From positions 124,001 through 188,000 of the forward strand of contig NZ_JABEZU010000005.1 of the NCBI RefSeq assembly GCF_013149785.1: DNA of 64,000 nucleotides. The letters run 5' to 3'. Position numbers and translations under genes: made by a program. Numbering within the stretch: position 1 is the stretch's first letter; every line of letters starts with the position of its first letter. The notes beneath the pieces were generated by a model. That model saw only the letters and a list, made by a program, of their open reading frames with translations. It made no database searches and was not told the origin of the DNA. This document shows, piece after piece, positions 28,643-37,502 of this stretch. Source of the DNA: Isoptericola halotolerans. GTDB lineage: Bacteria; Actinomycetota; Actinomycetes; Actinomycetales; Cellulomonadaceae.

Positions 28643-28972
28643 TCAGCCTTCGCGGATCGTCATCCGGGTGATGCTGTCGCCGTCGAGGTCGAAGGCGAAG
28701 CTGCTGCGACCGTTGGCGTGGTTGCTGCGCCAGTCGCCGACGACCGTGACGCTGCCGCCGTCGACGGTCACCTCCTCCGGCGTGAGGGTGCCACGGGCGC
28801 CGATGAACTCCTTGTCGCTCCATTCCTTGATCGCCTCGCGACCGGCGAAGAGGCGCCCCCAGTCGTCCACCACGCCGTCGGTGGTGAAGGCGTCGAGAAA
28901 GCCTGCCTCGTCGTGCCGGTTGACGGCGTCGACGAACGACGCCACGGGAGCGGGGATCTGCAGATCGGGCAT
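28643..28972 (-). CDS. NTF2-like/SnoaL-type small protein
   Basis: The 109-residue product reads VASFVDAVNRHDEAGFLDAFTTDGVVDDWGRLFAGREAIKEWSDKEFIGARGTLTPEEV and ends SSFAFDLDGDSITRMTIREG. The helical start followed by a curved sheet is the NTF2/SnoaL cone fold used by isomerases, dehydratases and ligand-binding proteins. It may be a stand-alone enzyme or ligand carrier; no partner gene is obvious. It is convergent with the regulator at 27980 and divergent from the ectoine-type operon. Confidence 0.75.
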   Translation of the reverse strand: MPDLQIPAPVASFVDAVNRHDEAGFLDAFTTDGVVDDWGRLFAGREAIKEWSDKEFIGARGTLTPEEVTVDGGSVTVVGDWRSNHANGRSSFAFDLDGDSITRMTIREG

Positions 28973-29087
28973 GGTGGCCTCCTGGTGCCGCTGGATGTCG
29001 TCCCGACGCTACCGCCCGACGGCGGACCGCACCTGTCGCTCGCGGTTCTCCGCACATGTCACCGCGGTAAACCCTTGTCGGTATCTG

Positions 29088-29116
29088 TTGACAGCCCTCG
29101 GGGGGACACGTAGAAG
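29088..29116 (+). promoter_or_regulatory. Strong promoter of the ectoine-type operon, leaderless
   Basis: TTGACA (29088-29093), a 17-base spacer and TAGAAG (29111-29116) give a near-consensus promoter. It ends 6 bases before the ATG at 29123. The transcript would start at or next to the start codon. This is the best -35/-10 pair recognised in the window. Confidence 0.65.
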
Positions 29117-29122
29117 TGGTTG

Positions 29123-30367
29123 ATGGAGGCGTTCGAGAAGTGGGAATCCGAGATCCGCGGTTACAGCCGCACGTACCCGACGGTCTTCGCGTCGGCATCG
29201 AACGCCCGGCAGGTCGATGAGGCCGGGCGCAGCTATGTCGACTTCTTCGCCGGTGCGGGCGTCCTGAACTTCGGCCACAACAACCAGCGCATGAAGCGCG
29301 CGATGATCGAGTTCCTCGAGTCCGACGGCGTGGCGCACAGCCTGGACATGGCGACCACGACCAAGCGGGACTTCATGGAGAAGTTCGTCGAGACCGTCCT
29401 GGCACCGCGCGACATGACCATGAAGATGCAGTTCATGGGCCCGACGGGCACCAACGCCGTGGAAGCGGCCCTCAAGCTCGCCCGGCGCGTCACGGGCCGC
29501 CGCGACGTGGTGGCCTTCACGAACGGTTTCCACGGGATGACCCTCGGCGCGCTCGCGGCGACCGCCAACGACTACTTCCGCAACGCGGCGGGAGTGCCGC
29601 TGGACCACGTGGTACGGCTGCCCTTCGACACGGCGCCCGGGGGAGGGGTCCAGGCGGTCGCCGACTTCCGGGCCCTGCTGCTCGACGCGTCCAGCGGCTT
29701 CGTGCCGCCGGCGGCGTTCCTCGTCGAGACCATCCAGGCCGAGGGCGGCGTCCATGTCGCGAGCGCCGAGTGGCTGCGGGCGGTCCAGGACCTGGCGCAC
29801 GAGGTCGGGGCGCTGTTCATCATCGACGACATCCAGGTCGGGTGCGGCCGTACCGGCAGCTACTTCAGCTTCGACGGCATGGGGCTGGACCCGGACATCG
29901 TCTGCCTGGCCAAGGGCATCGGCGGGTTCGGTACGCCGCTGGCGATGAACCTCAACAAGCCCGAGCACGACGCGCACTGGTCGCCCGGCGAGCACACCGG
30001 CACGTTCCGGGGGCAGGGTCTGTCCTTCGTGGCCGGGCGGGAAGCACTGGCCTACTTCGACGACGACGTGCTCATGGACGAGGTCGCCGCGAAGGGTGAG
30101 CGGATGGTCTCCGCCCTGCGAGCGATCGCCGACGACGTCGGCGGCGGTGTCAGCGTGCGCGGACGCGGCATGGTCCAGGGACTCGACGTCGTCGACGGGG
30201 CCGTGGCCAAGGCGGTCGTCGCCGACTGCTTCAGCAACGGCCTGCTCATCGGTGCCTGCGGCTCGGGCGGACGGGTGCTCAAGCTGATCCCGCCGCTGAC
30301 GATCCCTGACGAGGACCTCGACGAGGGCCTGCAGATCCTTGACAAGGCCGTGCGACGCGCCATCTGA
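29123..30367 (+). CDS. Diaminobutyrate--2-oxoglutarate transaminase (EctB/DoeD-like)
   Basis: A 414-residue class III aminotransferase. The start KWESEIRGYSRTYPTVFASASNARQVDEAG and the blocks VDFFAGAGVLNFGHNN, GPTGTNAVEAALKLAR and FTNGFHGMTLGALAAT closely follow EctB. The PLP lysine lies in IVCLAKGIGGFG, and the phosphate/ring contact Asp in IIDDIQVGCGRTG. EctB-type enzymes convert aspartate semialdehyde and glutamate to diaminobutyrate; the DoeD homologue runs the reverse in ectoine breakdown. Because ectA and ectC are absent and the next genes are catabolic, the reverse role is inferred. It starts a three-gene operon, 20 bases before the hydrolase. Confidence 0.82.
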   Translation: MEAFEKWESEIRGYSRTYPTVFASASNARQVDEAGRSYVDFFAGAGVLNFGHNNQRMKRAMIEFLESDGVAHSLDMATTTKRDFMEKFVETVLAPRDMTMKMQFMGPTGTNAVEAALKLARRVTGRRDVVAFTNGFHGMTLGALAATANDYFRNAAGVPLDHVVRLPFDTAPGGGVQAVADFRALLLDASSGFVPPAAFLVETIQAEGGVHVASAEWLRAVQDLAHEVGALFIIDDIQVGCGRTGSYFSFDGMGLDPDIVCLAKGIGGFGTPLAMNLNKPEHDAHWSPGEHTGTFRGQGLSFVAGREALAYFDDDVLMDEVAAKGERMVSALRAIADDVGGGVSVRGRGMVQGLDVVDGAVAKAVVADCFSNGLLIGACGSGGRVLKLIPPLTIPDEDLDEGLQILDKAVRRAI

Positions 30368-30387
30368 CCGACCGACAGGAGCCCGGG

Positions 30388-31611
30388 ATGAACCCACGCG
30401 ACGACATGACGTTCCCGTTCGAGGAGTACGAGAGGCGCGTGGGCGAGCTGCGCCGACGGATGGCCGACCGGCTGCTCGACGCGGTGGTGATCACCGACCC
30501 GGAGAACCTCATGTACCTCACGGACTACCAGACCACGGGGTACTCGTTCTTCCAGGCGCTGGTCGTCCCGCTGGACGGCGAACCGTTCATGATCACGCGT
30601 GCGATGGAGGAGTCGAACGTCCACGCCCGCACCTGGGTGGAGAAGACCCGGCCGTACCCCGACACCGGTGACGCGATCCAGGGGCTCGTCCAGGCGATGC
30701 GGGAGTTCGGGCTGCACACCAAGGAGGTCGGGTACGAGCGCAACAGCTACTACTTCCCGGCCTACCACCAGGACTACATCCACGCGTCGTTCACCGAGGG
30801 ACGCCTGCTCGACTGCTTCGGCATCGTCGAGGAGGGGCGGGTGTGCAAGTCGCCCGTCGAGATCGACATCATGCGCAAGGCCGCCCAGGCGACCGAGGCG
30901 GGGATGCGGGCCGGGCTCGAGGCGTGCGCGCCCGGGGTGACGGAGAACGAGATCGCCGCGGAGATCAGCTCGGCCATGTTCCGCGCCGGCGGCGAGTTCC
31001 CGGCCGTCATGCCGTACGTCACCTCGGGGCCCCGCAGCATGATCGGGCACGCCACCTGGGAGGGGCGCACGGTCCAGCCGGGCGAGCACGTCTTCCTGGA
31101 GGTCGGCGGGTGCTTCCGCCGCTACCACACGGCGATGATGCGTACCGCCGTCCTCGACGACCTGTCCGACTCCATGTTCGAGGCGCAGGAGCGGATGAAG
31201 CTGGCGCTCAGCGAGGTGGAGGCTGCGATCCGCCCCGGGCTGACCGTGTCCGACGCCGACAACATCGTGCGCAGCATCATCAGCGAGAACCGGGTGGGTG
31301 CCCGGTTGGTCACGCGGTCGGGCTACTCCATCGGCATCGCCTTCCCGCCGAGCTGGGACGAGGGCTACATCGTCAGCCTCAACCAGGGCAACCCCGCGAT
31401 CCTGCGCGAGGGGATGACGTTCCACATCCTGCCGTGGATGTGGGGGGTGGACGGCGACAAGACCGTCGGCATCTCCGACACCGTCCACGTCACGGCGGAC
31501 GGCTGCGAGTCCTTCTTCACCCTCGACAAGGACTTCACCGTCACCTCGGAGTCCTCCACGGGTGCGGTGCCGCAGGAGGGCGCCACACCGATCCGTCCCG
31601 AAGTCGCCTGA
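30388..31611 (+). CDS. M24-fold hydrolase, ectoine hydrolase (DoeA)-like
   Basis: A 407-residue creatinase/aminopeptidase-fold protein. The N-terminal domain has TDPENLMYLTDYQTTGYSFF. The pita-bread domain has MIGHATWEGRTVQPGEHVFLEVGGCFRRYHTAMMRT and ends with GYSIGIAFPPSWDEGYIVSL and EGMTFHILPWMWG. The metal-ligand positions of true M24 peptidases (DxGxxxxGYxSDxTRT) are replaced by EVGGCFRRYHTAMMRT. This is the pattern of metal-independent creatinase and of DoeA/EutD ectoine hydrolases. Ring opening of ectoine to N-acetyl-diaminobutyrate is the likely reaction. AGGAG lies 8 bases before the ATG. An unrelated amidine or amide substrate remains possible. Confidence 0.68.
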   Translation: MNPRDDMTFPFEEYERRVGELRRRMADRLLDAVVITDPENLMYLTDYQTTGYSFFQALVVPLDGEPFMITRAMEESNVHARTWVEKTRPYPDTGDAIQGLVQAMREFGLHTKEVGYERNSYYFPAYHQDYIHASFTEGRLLDCFGIVEEGRVCKSPVEIDIMRKAAQATEAGMRAGLEACAPGVTENEIAAEISSAMFRAGGEFPAVMPYVTSGPRSMIGHATWEGRTVQPGEHVFLEVGGCFRRYHTAMMRTAVLDDLSDSMFEAQERMKLALSEVEAAIRPGLTVSDADNIVRSIISENRVGARLVTRSGYSIGIAFPPSWDEGYIVSLNQGNPAILREGMTFHILPWMWGVDGDKTVGISDTVHVTADGCESFFTLDKDFTVTSESSTGAVPQEGATPIRPEVA

Positions 31612-31621
31612 GAGGAGCACC

Positions 31622-33004
31622 ATGCTCACTGTGATCGACCCCAGCACCGGCGAGGTCGTCCGCGAGGTCCCGCCCGCGGATGCCGCCAGGACGGAGGCCG
31701 TGCTGGCCGCCGCCGAGGCCGCCCGGAGCGCGTGGGCCGCCCGCGGGCTCGACGGGCGCGGCGAGGTGCTGCGAGCGGTGGCAGCCCGCCTGCGCGCCCA
31801 GGTCGAGGAGCTCGCCCCGGTGATGACCGAGGAGATGGGCAAGCCGATCCGCGAGGCCCGGGGCGAGGTGGAGAAGGCGGCCTGGTGCTTCGAGCACTAC
31901 GCCGACCACGGAGCGCAGTACCTCGCACCGGAGACGATCGAGTCGGACGCCACCCACAGCTACGTCCAGCACCTGCCGCTGGGCACCGTGCTGGGCGTGC
32001 TGCCCTGGAACGCGCCCTTCTGGCTGGCGGCGCGGTTCGCCGCGCCGGCACTCATGGCGGGCAACACCTGCGTGATGAAGCACGACCCCCACGTGCCCGG
32101 GTGCGCCCGAGCCTTTGCCGAGGTGGTGGCTGCCGAGCTGGAGGCGGCCGGCGCGCCCGCCGGGGTGTTCGCCGACCTCCCGCTGGAGACCCCGGCGGTC
32201 GCCGACGTCATCCGGGACCGCCGCATCGACGCGGTCTCCTTCACGGGGTCGGCGAAGGGGGGCGCCGCCGTCGCGAGCGTCGCGGCCGGGGAGATCAAGC
32301 CGACGGTCCTGGAGCTCGGTGGCTCCGACCCCTGCCTCGTGCTGGCCGACGCCGACCTGGACGCCGCGGCCGACACCATCACGCTGTCCCGGATCATCAA
32401 CGCCGGGCAGTCGTGCATCGCCGCCAAGCGCATCATCGTCGAGTCGTCGGTCTACGACGAGCTCGTCGAGCGTCTGCGCCTGCGGCTGGAGAAGCTGACC
32501 CTCGGTGACCCCCGTGCCGAGAGCACCGACGTCGGCCCGATCGCGCGCGCCGACCTGCGCGACGGGCTGCACCGGCAGGTGTCCGAGACGGTCGAGGCGG
32601 GCGCTCGGCTCCTGCTGGGCGGCGAGCTCCCGGACGGGCCGGGCTACTACTACCCGGTCACGCTGCTCGCCGACGTCACGGAGACGATGACCGCGTGCCG
32701 CGAGGAGACCTTCGGACCGGTGATGGTCGTCATGGAGGCAGCCGACGACGAGGCGGCGCTCGCGATGGCGAACGACACCGACTACGGTCTCGCCGCCTCG
32801 GTGTGGTCGACGTCGGAGCGCGGCGAGGCGATGGCGTCCCGCATCGCGGCGGGCCAGGTGGCGGTCAACGGCATCGTCAAGACCGACCCGCGCCTCCCCA
32901 GCGGGGGGATCAAGGGATCCGGGTACGGTCGGGAGCTCGGACCGCACGGGATCCGGGAGTTCGTCAACGCCCAGCAGGTGTGGGTGGGCCCTCGCCGGGG
33001 CTGA
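31622..33004 (+). CDS. NAD(P)-dependent succinate-semialdehyde dehydrogenase-like ALDH
   Basis: A 460-residue aldehyde dehydrogenase. The catalytic cysteine lies in NAGQSCIAAKR and the general-base glutamate in VLELGGSDP. VLPWNAPFWLAARFAAPALMAGN, SFTGSAKGG and REETFGPVMVV are further family blocks. It is the short succinate-semialdehyde dehydrogenase type. In ectoine breakdown the analogous DoeC oxidises aspartate semialdehyde to aspartate, which would fit as the step after the transaminase; this assignment is by context. GAGGAG precedes the ATG by 5-6 bases. The stop of the hydrolase lies 10 bases upstream. Confidence 0.85.
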   Translation: MLTVIDPSTGEVVREVPPADAARTEAVLAAAEAARSAWAARGLDGRGEVLRAVAARLRAQVEELAPVMTEEMGKPIREARGEVEKAAWCFEHYADHGAQYLAPETIESDATHSYVQHLPLGTVLGVLPWNAPFWLAARFAAPALMAGNTCVMKHDPHVPGCARAFAEVVAAELEAAGAPAGVFADLPLETPAVADVIRDRRIDAVSFTGSAKGGAAVASVAAGEIKPTVLELGGSDPCLVLADADLDAAADTITLSRIINAGQSCIAAKRIIVESSVYDELVERLRLRLEKLTLGDPRAESTDVGPIARADLRDGLHRQVSETVEAGARLLLGGELPDGPGYYYPVTLLADVTETMTACREETFGPVMVVMEAADDEAALAMANDTDYGLAASVWSTSERGEAMASRIAAGQVAVNGIVKTDPRLPSGGIKGSGYGRELGPHGIREFVNAQQVWVGPRRG

Positions 33005-33041
33005 GCGCCGTCCGGGTGTCTGGCCCCGGGCGCACGAGCTC

Positions 33042-33371
33042 TCAGGGCTTGGGCACGCTCGTGACGGTGGTCAGCAGGAACACGGAGTCCTCGAGGGCGA
33101 GCACCGCGTGCCGGTCGTGCGTGAGCATGCGGAGCTCGCCGGCCGAGATCTCCTCGTGCCCGTCGGCCACCGTGACGCGCAGCCGGCCCTGCAGCGCGAG
33201 CATCGAGGCCGCCGGAGGCGCGTTGTGCTCGCCGAGCTCGGTGCCGGCGACGAGGGCGAGCACCGACTGCCGCAGCGTGCCGTCGTGCACCAGCACCTCG
33301 GCGCTGCGCCCGTTCTCGGCGGCGCGCGCCTTCGCCAGGTGGACCGCGGTCAGGGCCTCGAGGTTCGACAT
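33042..33371 (-). CDS. Small cupin-domain protein
   Basis: A 109-residue single-domain cupin: VLALVAGTELGEHNAPPAASMLALQGRLRVTVADGHEEISAGELRMLTHDRHAVLALEDSVFLLTTV. The first cupin motif (G-x5-H-x-H) has only one recognisable His (GEHNAP) and the second motif has HDRH, so metal binding may be altered. It is convergent with the aldehyde dehydrogenase and divergent from pntA. ACGGAG precedes the ATG, and TAGCAT at 33399-33404 (minus strand) may be its -10. The function is unknown. Confidence 0.75.
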   Translation of the reverse strand: MSNLEALTAVHLAKARAAENGRSAEVLVHDGTLRQSVLALVAGTELGEHNAPPAASMLALQGRLRVTVADGHEEISAGELRMLTHDRHAVLALEDSVFLLTTVTSVPKP

Positions 33372-33487
33372 GTTCGCTCCGTTCGTCGTCGCTCTTGGAT
33401 GCTATCGGCCTTCGGTGCGACACGGCAGCGCGACCGAGACCGCGTCTCGTCCACCCGGAGGTCCTCGTCCCCGGCCCGGGCAGCGGG

Positions 33488-33517
33488 TAGGTTGCAGGGG
33501 TTTCGACCGAAGGAGGT
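33488..33517 (+). promoter_or_regulatory. pntA -10 element and strong ribosome binding site
   Basis: TAGGTT (33488-33493) is a plausible -10 for pntAB. AGGAGGT (33511-33517) lies 9 bases before the GTG at 33527 and fixes that start. pntA is thus one of the genes here with a leader and full Shine-Dalgarno sequence. Confidence 0.5.
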
Positions 33518-33526
33518 CCGAGCCCC

Positions 33527-35110
33527 GTGCAGATCGGTATCCCGCGTGAGCCGCGCCCCGGTGAGCGGCTCGTCGCCGGCACCCCCGCCACCGTCCGCCA
33601 GCTCGTCGCACTCGGCTACGACGTCGTCGTCGAGGACGGTGCCGGCGAGCGGGCCAACCTGCCGAACGTGGCGTACGTCGAGGCGGGCGCACGACTGGCC
33701 GGGCGCGAGCAGGTCTGGGCCGCTGACGTCGTCACCTGCGTCAACCCGCCGTCGGACGAGCTCGAGCTGCTCCGCCCGGGGGCGGTCCTGGTCTCCCAGC
33801 TCGCCCCGGCCGCACGGCCGGAGCGGATCGAGGCGTTGGCCGCGTGCCGGGTGACCGCGCTCGCGCTGGACGCCGTCCCCCGGATCTCCCGGGCCCAGGC
33901 GCTCGACGTGCTCTCCGCCCAGTCCAACGTGGCCGGGTACCGTGCGGTGGTGGAGGCGGCCGAGGAGTTCGGCGGCATGTTCACCGGCCAGGTCACGGCG
34001 GCCGGGACGACGCCGCCTGCCACGGTCTTCGTCATCGGGGCCGGGGTGGCGGGCCTCGCCGCGATCGGGACGGCGTCGTCGATGGGAGCCCAGGTCCGGG
34101 CGTTCGACGTCCGCCCCGAGGCCGCCGAGCAGATCGAGTCCCTCGGCGCCGTGGCGGTGGCGGGGCAGGGCGCCGCCCAGGAGGTCAGCGCCGACGGGTA
34201 CGCGCGGGCGCTGACGGCCGACCAGGAGTCGGCGGCCCTGCGCACCTACGCCGCCGAGTCCGCAGCGGCCGACGTGGTCGTCACGACCGCTCTGGTCCGC
34301 GGTGCGGCACCGACCACGATCACCACCGAGATGGTCGCCGCGATGCGCCCCGGGTCGGTGGTCGTGGACCTCGCGGCCACGGGCGGCGGCAACTGCGAGC
34401 TCACCGTGCCGGGTGAGCGTGTGGTGAGCGACAACGGGGTCGTGGTGCTCGGCTACACCGACCTGCCCGGGCGGATGCCGCAGCACACCTCCCAGCTGTT
34501 CGGGACGAACGTCGTCAACCTCGTCTCCCTGATGACGCCGGCGAAGGACGGTCGTCTCGTGGTCGACCTCGACGACGTCGTCGTGCGGGCGATGACCCTC
34601 ACTCGCGACGGTGAGGTGCTCTGGCCCCCGCCGCCGGTGCCGGTGTCGGCCGCACCGTCCCCGCCCGCCCCCGCGCCGGAGCCCGTCGGCCCGAGCCCTG
34701 CCGAGCAGGCCGCCGCGCACCGGTCCCGGTCACGGCGCAACGGCCTGCTGGCCGCCGCGGCCGCCGTGCTCGTCGGTCTGGCGGTCGCCGCCTCGCCCCC
34801 GGACACGATCGGCCACTTCACGGTGTTCGCCCTGGCGGTGGTGGTGGGCTTCTACGTCATCTCCGCGGTCACCCACGCCCTCCACACGCCCCTGATGGCA
34901 CAGACCAACGCGATCAGCGGCATCATCCTGGTCGGCGCGCTGCTGCAGATCGGGGTCGACGACTGGGTGGTCACGTCCCTGGCGGTCGCCGCGGCCACGC
35001 TGGCGTCGATCAACGTCTTCGGTGGCTTCCTCGTCGCGAACCGCATGATCCGTATGTTCCGCAAGGGTGCGCCGGCCGGTGCCCCCACGGCGACGGAGGT
35101 GGCCCGGTGA
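33527..35110 (+). CDS. pntA: NAD(P) transhydrogenase subunit alpha
   Basis: A 527-residue single-chain alpha subunit starting [20 protein letters not shown]. Domain I (about 1-370, alanine dehydrogenase-like) has the NAD site [33 protein letters not shown] and [10 protein letters not shown] Pro/Ala-rich linker (about 380-410) follows. The membrane part has four helices ([50 protein letters not shown] and a last one before [13 protein letters not shown]). It uses the proton gradient to reduce NADP with NADH. The undivided alpha subunit contrasts with the split PntAA/PntAB arrangement of many bacteria. It overlaps pntB by four bases. Confidence 0.95.
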   Translation: MQIGIPREPRPGERLVAGTPATVRQLVALGYDVVVEDGAGERANLPNVAYVEAGARLAGREQVWAADVVTCVNPPSDELELLRPGAVLVSQLAPAARPERIEALAACRVTALALDAVPRISRAQALDVLSAQSNVAGYRAVVEAAEEFGGMFTGQVTAAGTTPPATVFVIGAGVAGLAAIGTASSMGAQVRAFDVRPEAAEQIESLGAVAVAGQGAAQEVSADGYARALTADQESAALRTYAAESAAADVVVTTALVRGAAPTTITTEMVAAMRPGSVVVDLAATGGGNCELTVPGERVVSDNGVVVLGYTDLPGRMPQHTSQLFGTNVVNLVSLMTPAKDGRLVVDLDDVVVRAMTLTRDGEVLWPPPPVPVSAAPSPPAPAPEPVGPSPAEQAAAHRSRSRRNGLLAAAAAVLVGLAVAASPPDTIGHFTVFALAVVVGFYVISAVTHALHTPLMAQTNAISGIILVGALLQIGVDDWVVTSLAVAAATLASINVFGGFLVANRMIRMFRKGAPAGAPTATEVAR

Positions 35111-36510
35111 CGGCGCTGTCGGCCGTGCAGGCCACCTACGTGGTCGCGGCGGTGCTGTTCATCGCCTCGCTCGCCGGCCTCTCGCGGCAGGAGTCCGCCC
35201 GGCGCGGCAACGTGCTGGGCATCATCGGCATGGCACTCGCGCTCGTCGCGACCGTGGCCCTGGCGCTCGTGCAGTCGCAGCGTCCGTGGCAGGTGACGGC
35301 GGCCCTGATCCTCGGCGTGCTCGTCGTCGGCGCGACGATCGGCACCTGGCGGGTGCGCAGGGTCGAGATGACGCAGATGCCGGAGCTCATCGCGCTCCTG
35401 CACTCGTTCGTCGGTCTGGCCGCCGTGCTCGTCGGGTTCGGGTCGTACCTGTCGGCTCCGCGTTCCGGCACGGTGCACCTGGTGGAGGTGTTCCTCGGGG
35501 TGCTGATCGGGGCGGTGACGTTCACCGGTTCCGTCGTCGCGAACCTCAAGCTGTCCGCGCGGATGCGGTCGGCGCCGCTGCGCCTGCCCGGTCGCAACCT
35601 GATCAACCTCGGCCTCGTGGTGGCGTCGGCAGCCCTGCTCGCGTGGTTCCTGACGGCCACCGCTGCCGGGTCGGAGGCCACGGCACTGACCGCCCTGGTG
35701 CTCGTCGCGGTCGTGGCGCTCGTGCTGGGCTGGCACCTGGTCGCGTCGATCGGTGGTGGCGACATGCCCGTCGTCGTCTCGATGCTCAACTCCTACTCCG
35801 GCTGGGCGGCGGCCGCGGCGGGCTTCATGCTGGGCAACGACCTGCTCATCATCACCGGCGCGCTGGTCGGCTCCTCCGGAGCGATCCTGTCGTACATCAT
35901 GTGCCGCGCGATGAACCGGTCGTTCGTCTCGGTGATCCTCGGGGGGTACGGCACCACGCCGGGTGCCGTCGACGCCGGGCCCGCGGGGGAGCACCGGGAG
36001 ACGTTCGCGGCGGAGGTCGCCGCGCAGCTCACGGCGGCGTCGTCGGTCGTGATCGTGCCGGGGTACGGGATGGCGGTGGCCAAGGCCCAGTACCCGGTCG
36101 CGGACCTCACCGAGAAGCTCCGGTCCCGGGGCGTCCAGGTCCGGTTCGGGGTGCACCCGGTGGCCGGCCGCCTGCCGGGCCACATGAACGTGCTGCTCGC
36201 CGAGGCCAAGGTGCCCTACGACGTCGTCCTCGGCATGGACGAGATCAACGCCGACCTCCCCGACACCGACGTCGTGCTGGTGATCGGGGCCAACGACACC
36301 GTGAACCCGGCCGCCCAGGACGACCCTGCCTCACCGATCGCGGGCATGCCGGTGCTGGAGGTGTGGAAGGCGCGCGAGGTCGTCGTCTTCAAGCGGTCCA
36401 TGGCTACCGGGTACGCGGGCGTGCAGAACCCGCTGTTCTTCCGGGAGAACACCGCGATGGTGTTCGGCGACGCGAAGGAGCAGGTGGACAGGATCATCAC
36501 GTCTCTCTGA
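35107..36510 (+). CDS. pntB: NAD(P) transhydrogenase subunit beta
   Basis: A 467-residue protein with about eight N-terminal membrane helices ([22 protein letters not shown] onward, [54 protein letters not shown]). The C-terminal NADP-binding domain III has [43 protein letters not shown] and [15 protein letters not shown]. It works with PntA in the membrane to balance NADH and NADPH. It is the second gene of the pntAB operon, with GTGA overlapping the pntA stop. Confidence 0.97.
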   Translation: MTALSAVQATYVVAAVLFIASLAGLSRQESARRGNVLGIIGMALALVATVALALVQSQRPWQVTAALILGVLVVGATIGTWRVRRVEMTQMPELIALLHSFVGLAAVLVGFGSYLSAPRSGTVHLVEVFLGVLIGAVTFTGSVVANLKLSARMRSAPLRLPGRNLINLGLVVASAALLAWFLTATAAGSEATALTALVLVAVVALVLGWHLVASIGGGDMPVVVSMLNSYSGWAAAAAGFMLGNDLLIITGALVGSSGAILSYIMCRAMNRSFVSVILGGYGTTPGAVDAGPAGEHRETFAAEVAAQLTAASSVVIVPGYGMAVAKAQYPVADLTEKLRSRGVQVRFGVHPVAGRLPGHMNVLLAEAKVPYDVVLGMDEINADLPDTDVVLVIGANDTVNPAAQDDPASPIAGMPVLEVWKAREVVVFKRSMATGYAGVQNPLFFRENTAMVFGDAKEQVDRIITSL

Positions 36511-36542
36511 GCCCCCGCGAGGCGACGGGCTACCATCGGCGC

Positions 36543-37456
36543 ATGCCTGGTGTGGACGACCCCCGCAACCCGCTGATCGCCGTCGTCGGGCCCGGTGCCG
36601 TGGGCGGTCTGGTCGCGGCCTTCCTGCAGCGGGCGCGGCACGACGTCGTCCTGGTCGGACGCGAGGGTACCGCCCGACGTGTCGCCGACCACGGCCTGGA
36701 GATCGTCACGGACCGCTGCGGGTCGTGGCACGCCCCGTTGCGGGCGACGACAGGGGTCCCGCACGGCGCCCGCGTGATCGTGGCGGTCAAGGCCGAGGGG
36801 GTCGCCGACGTCACGGCCCAGATCGCGGCCGCGGCGCCCCGCGAGGTCGTCTCGCTGCTCAACGGCGTGGAGCACATGGCCGCGCTGCGCGAGGCGATGC
36901 CGGCCGGGAGACCCGCCTCGTGGCGGCCTCCTACGCGGGGGAGACGCTGCGCACGGCAGCCGGCGACCACGGCGCGATGACCGTGCGCCATCGGGGCGAC
37001 CTGCTGCGCATCACGGTGCCCGACGACGCCGCGGACCTGGGCGTGGTGCGGGCGCTGGGTGACACCGACATCGACCTGGTCACCGGTGGCACGGAGGCGG
37101 AGGTCCTGTGGTCCAAGCTGCGGTTCCTGGCTCCGCTGGCCCTGCTCACCTCCGCGCACCGCAGCGGGATCGGGGCGGGCCTGGCTGCCGACCCCGCTCT
37201 GGCCGACGGCGTGCTGACCGAGGTCGCGGCGGTCACGACGGCCGAGGGTGTCCCGACGTCGGCGGAGGACCTGCGGGCGATCCTGAGCGGCTTCCCGCCC
37301 ACGATGCGGTCGTCGCTGCAGGCGGACCTGGCGGCCGGGCACCTCGGAGAGCTCGACGCGATCGGCGGGGCGGTGTCCCGGCGCGGTGCGGCGCACGGTC
37401 TCGCCACGCCGGTGGTCGACGCGATCGTCGCGCGGCTGCGGGCCGAGGTGGCCTGA
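36543..37456 (+). pseudogene. panE: 2-dehydropantoate 2-reductase, frameshifted
   Basis: The N-terminal part (36543 to about 36908) reads NPLIAVVGPGAVGGLVAAFLQRARHDVVLVGRE, a PanE Rossmann start, and continues to LLNGVEHMAALREAMPAG. The match then jumps to the -1 frame: TRLVAASYAGETLRTAAGDHG, VLWSKLRFLAPLALLTSAHR and GGAVSRRGAAHGLATPVVDAIV, ending at 37456. A missing G in GGG at 36906-36908 explains the shift: one extra G restores MPAGETRLVAASYAGE. The gene is therefore either broken or carries a sequencing error in a homopolymer. The enzyme reduces ketopantoate with NADPH in pantothenate synthesis. TACCAT lies 6 bases before the ATG, fitting a leaderless start. Confidence 0.85.
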
Positions 37457-37502
37457 GCCCCGCGAGAGGTTCAGGCCGGGTACGGCTCGGGTCAGGAGCG
37501 GC

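Noticed and set aside
29123-33371. Ectoine biosynthesis cluster (ectABC)
   Set aside because: Only the EctB-like transaminase is present; there is no acetyltransferase or ectoine synthase, and the neighbours are catabolic.
35067-36980. 637-codon plus-strand frame over pntB and panE
   Set aside because: Only its last 145 codons (the panE N-terminus) are real; the rest is a shadow of pntB.
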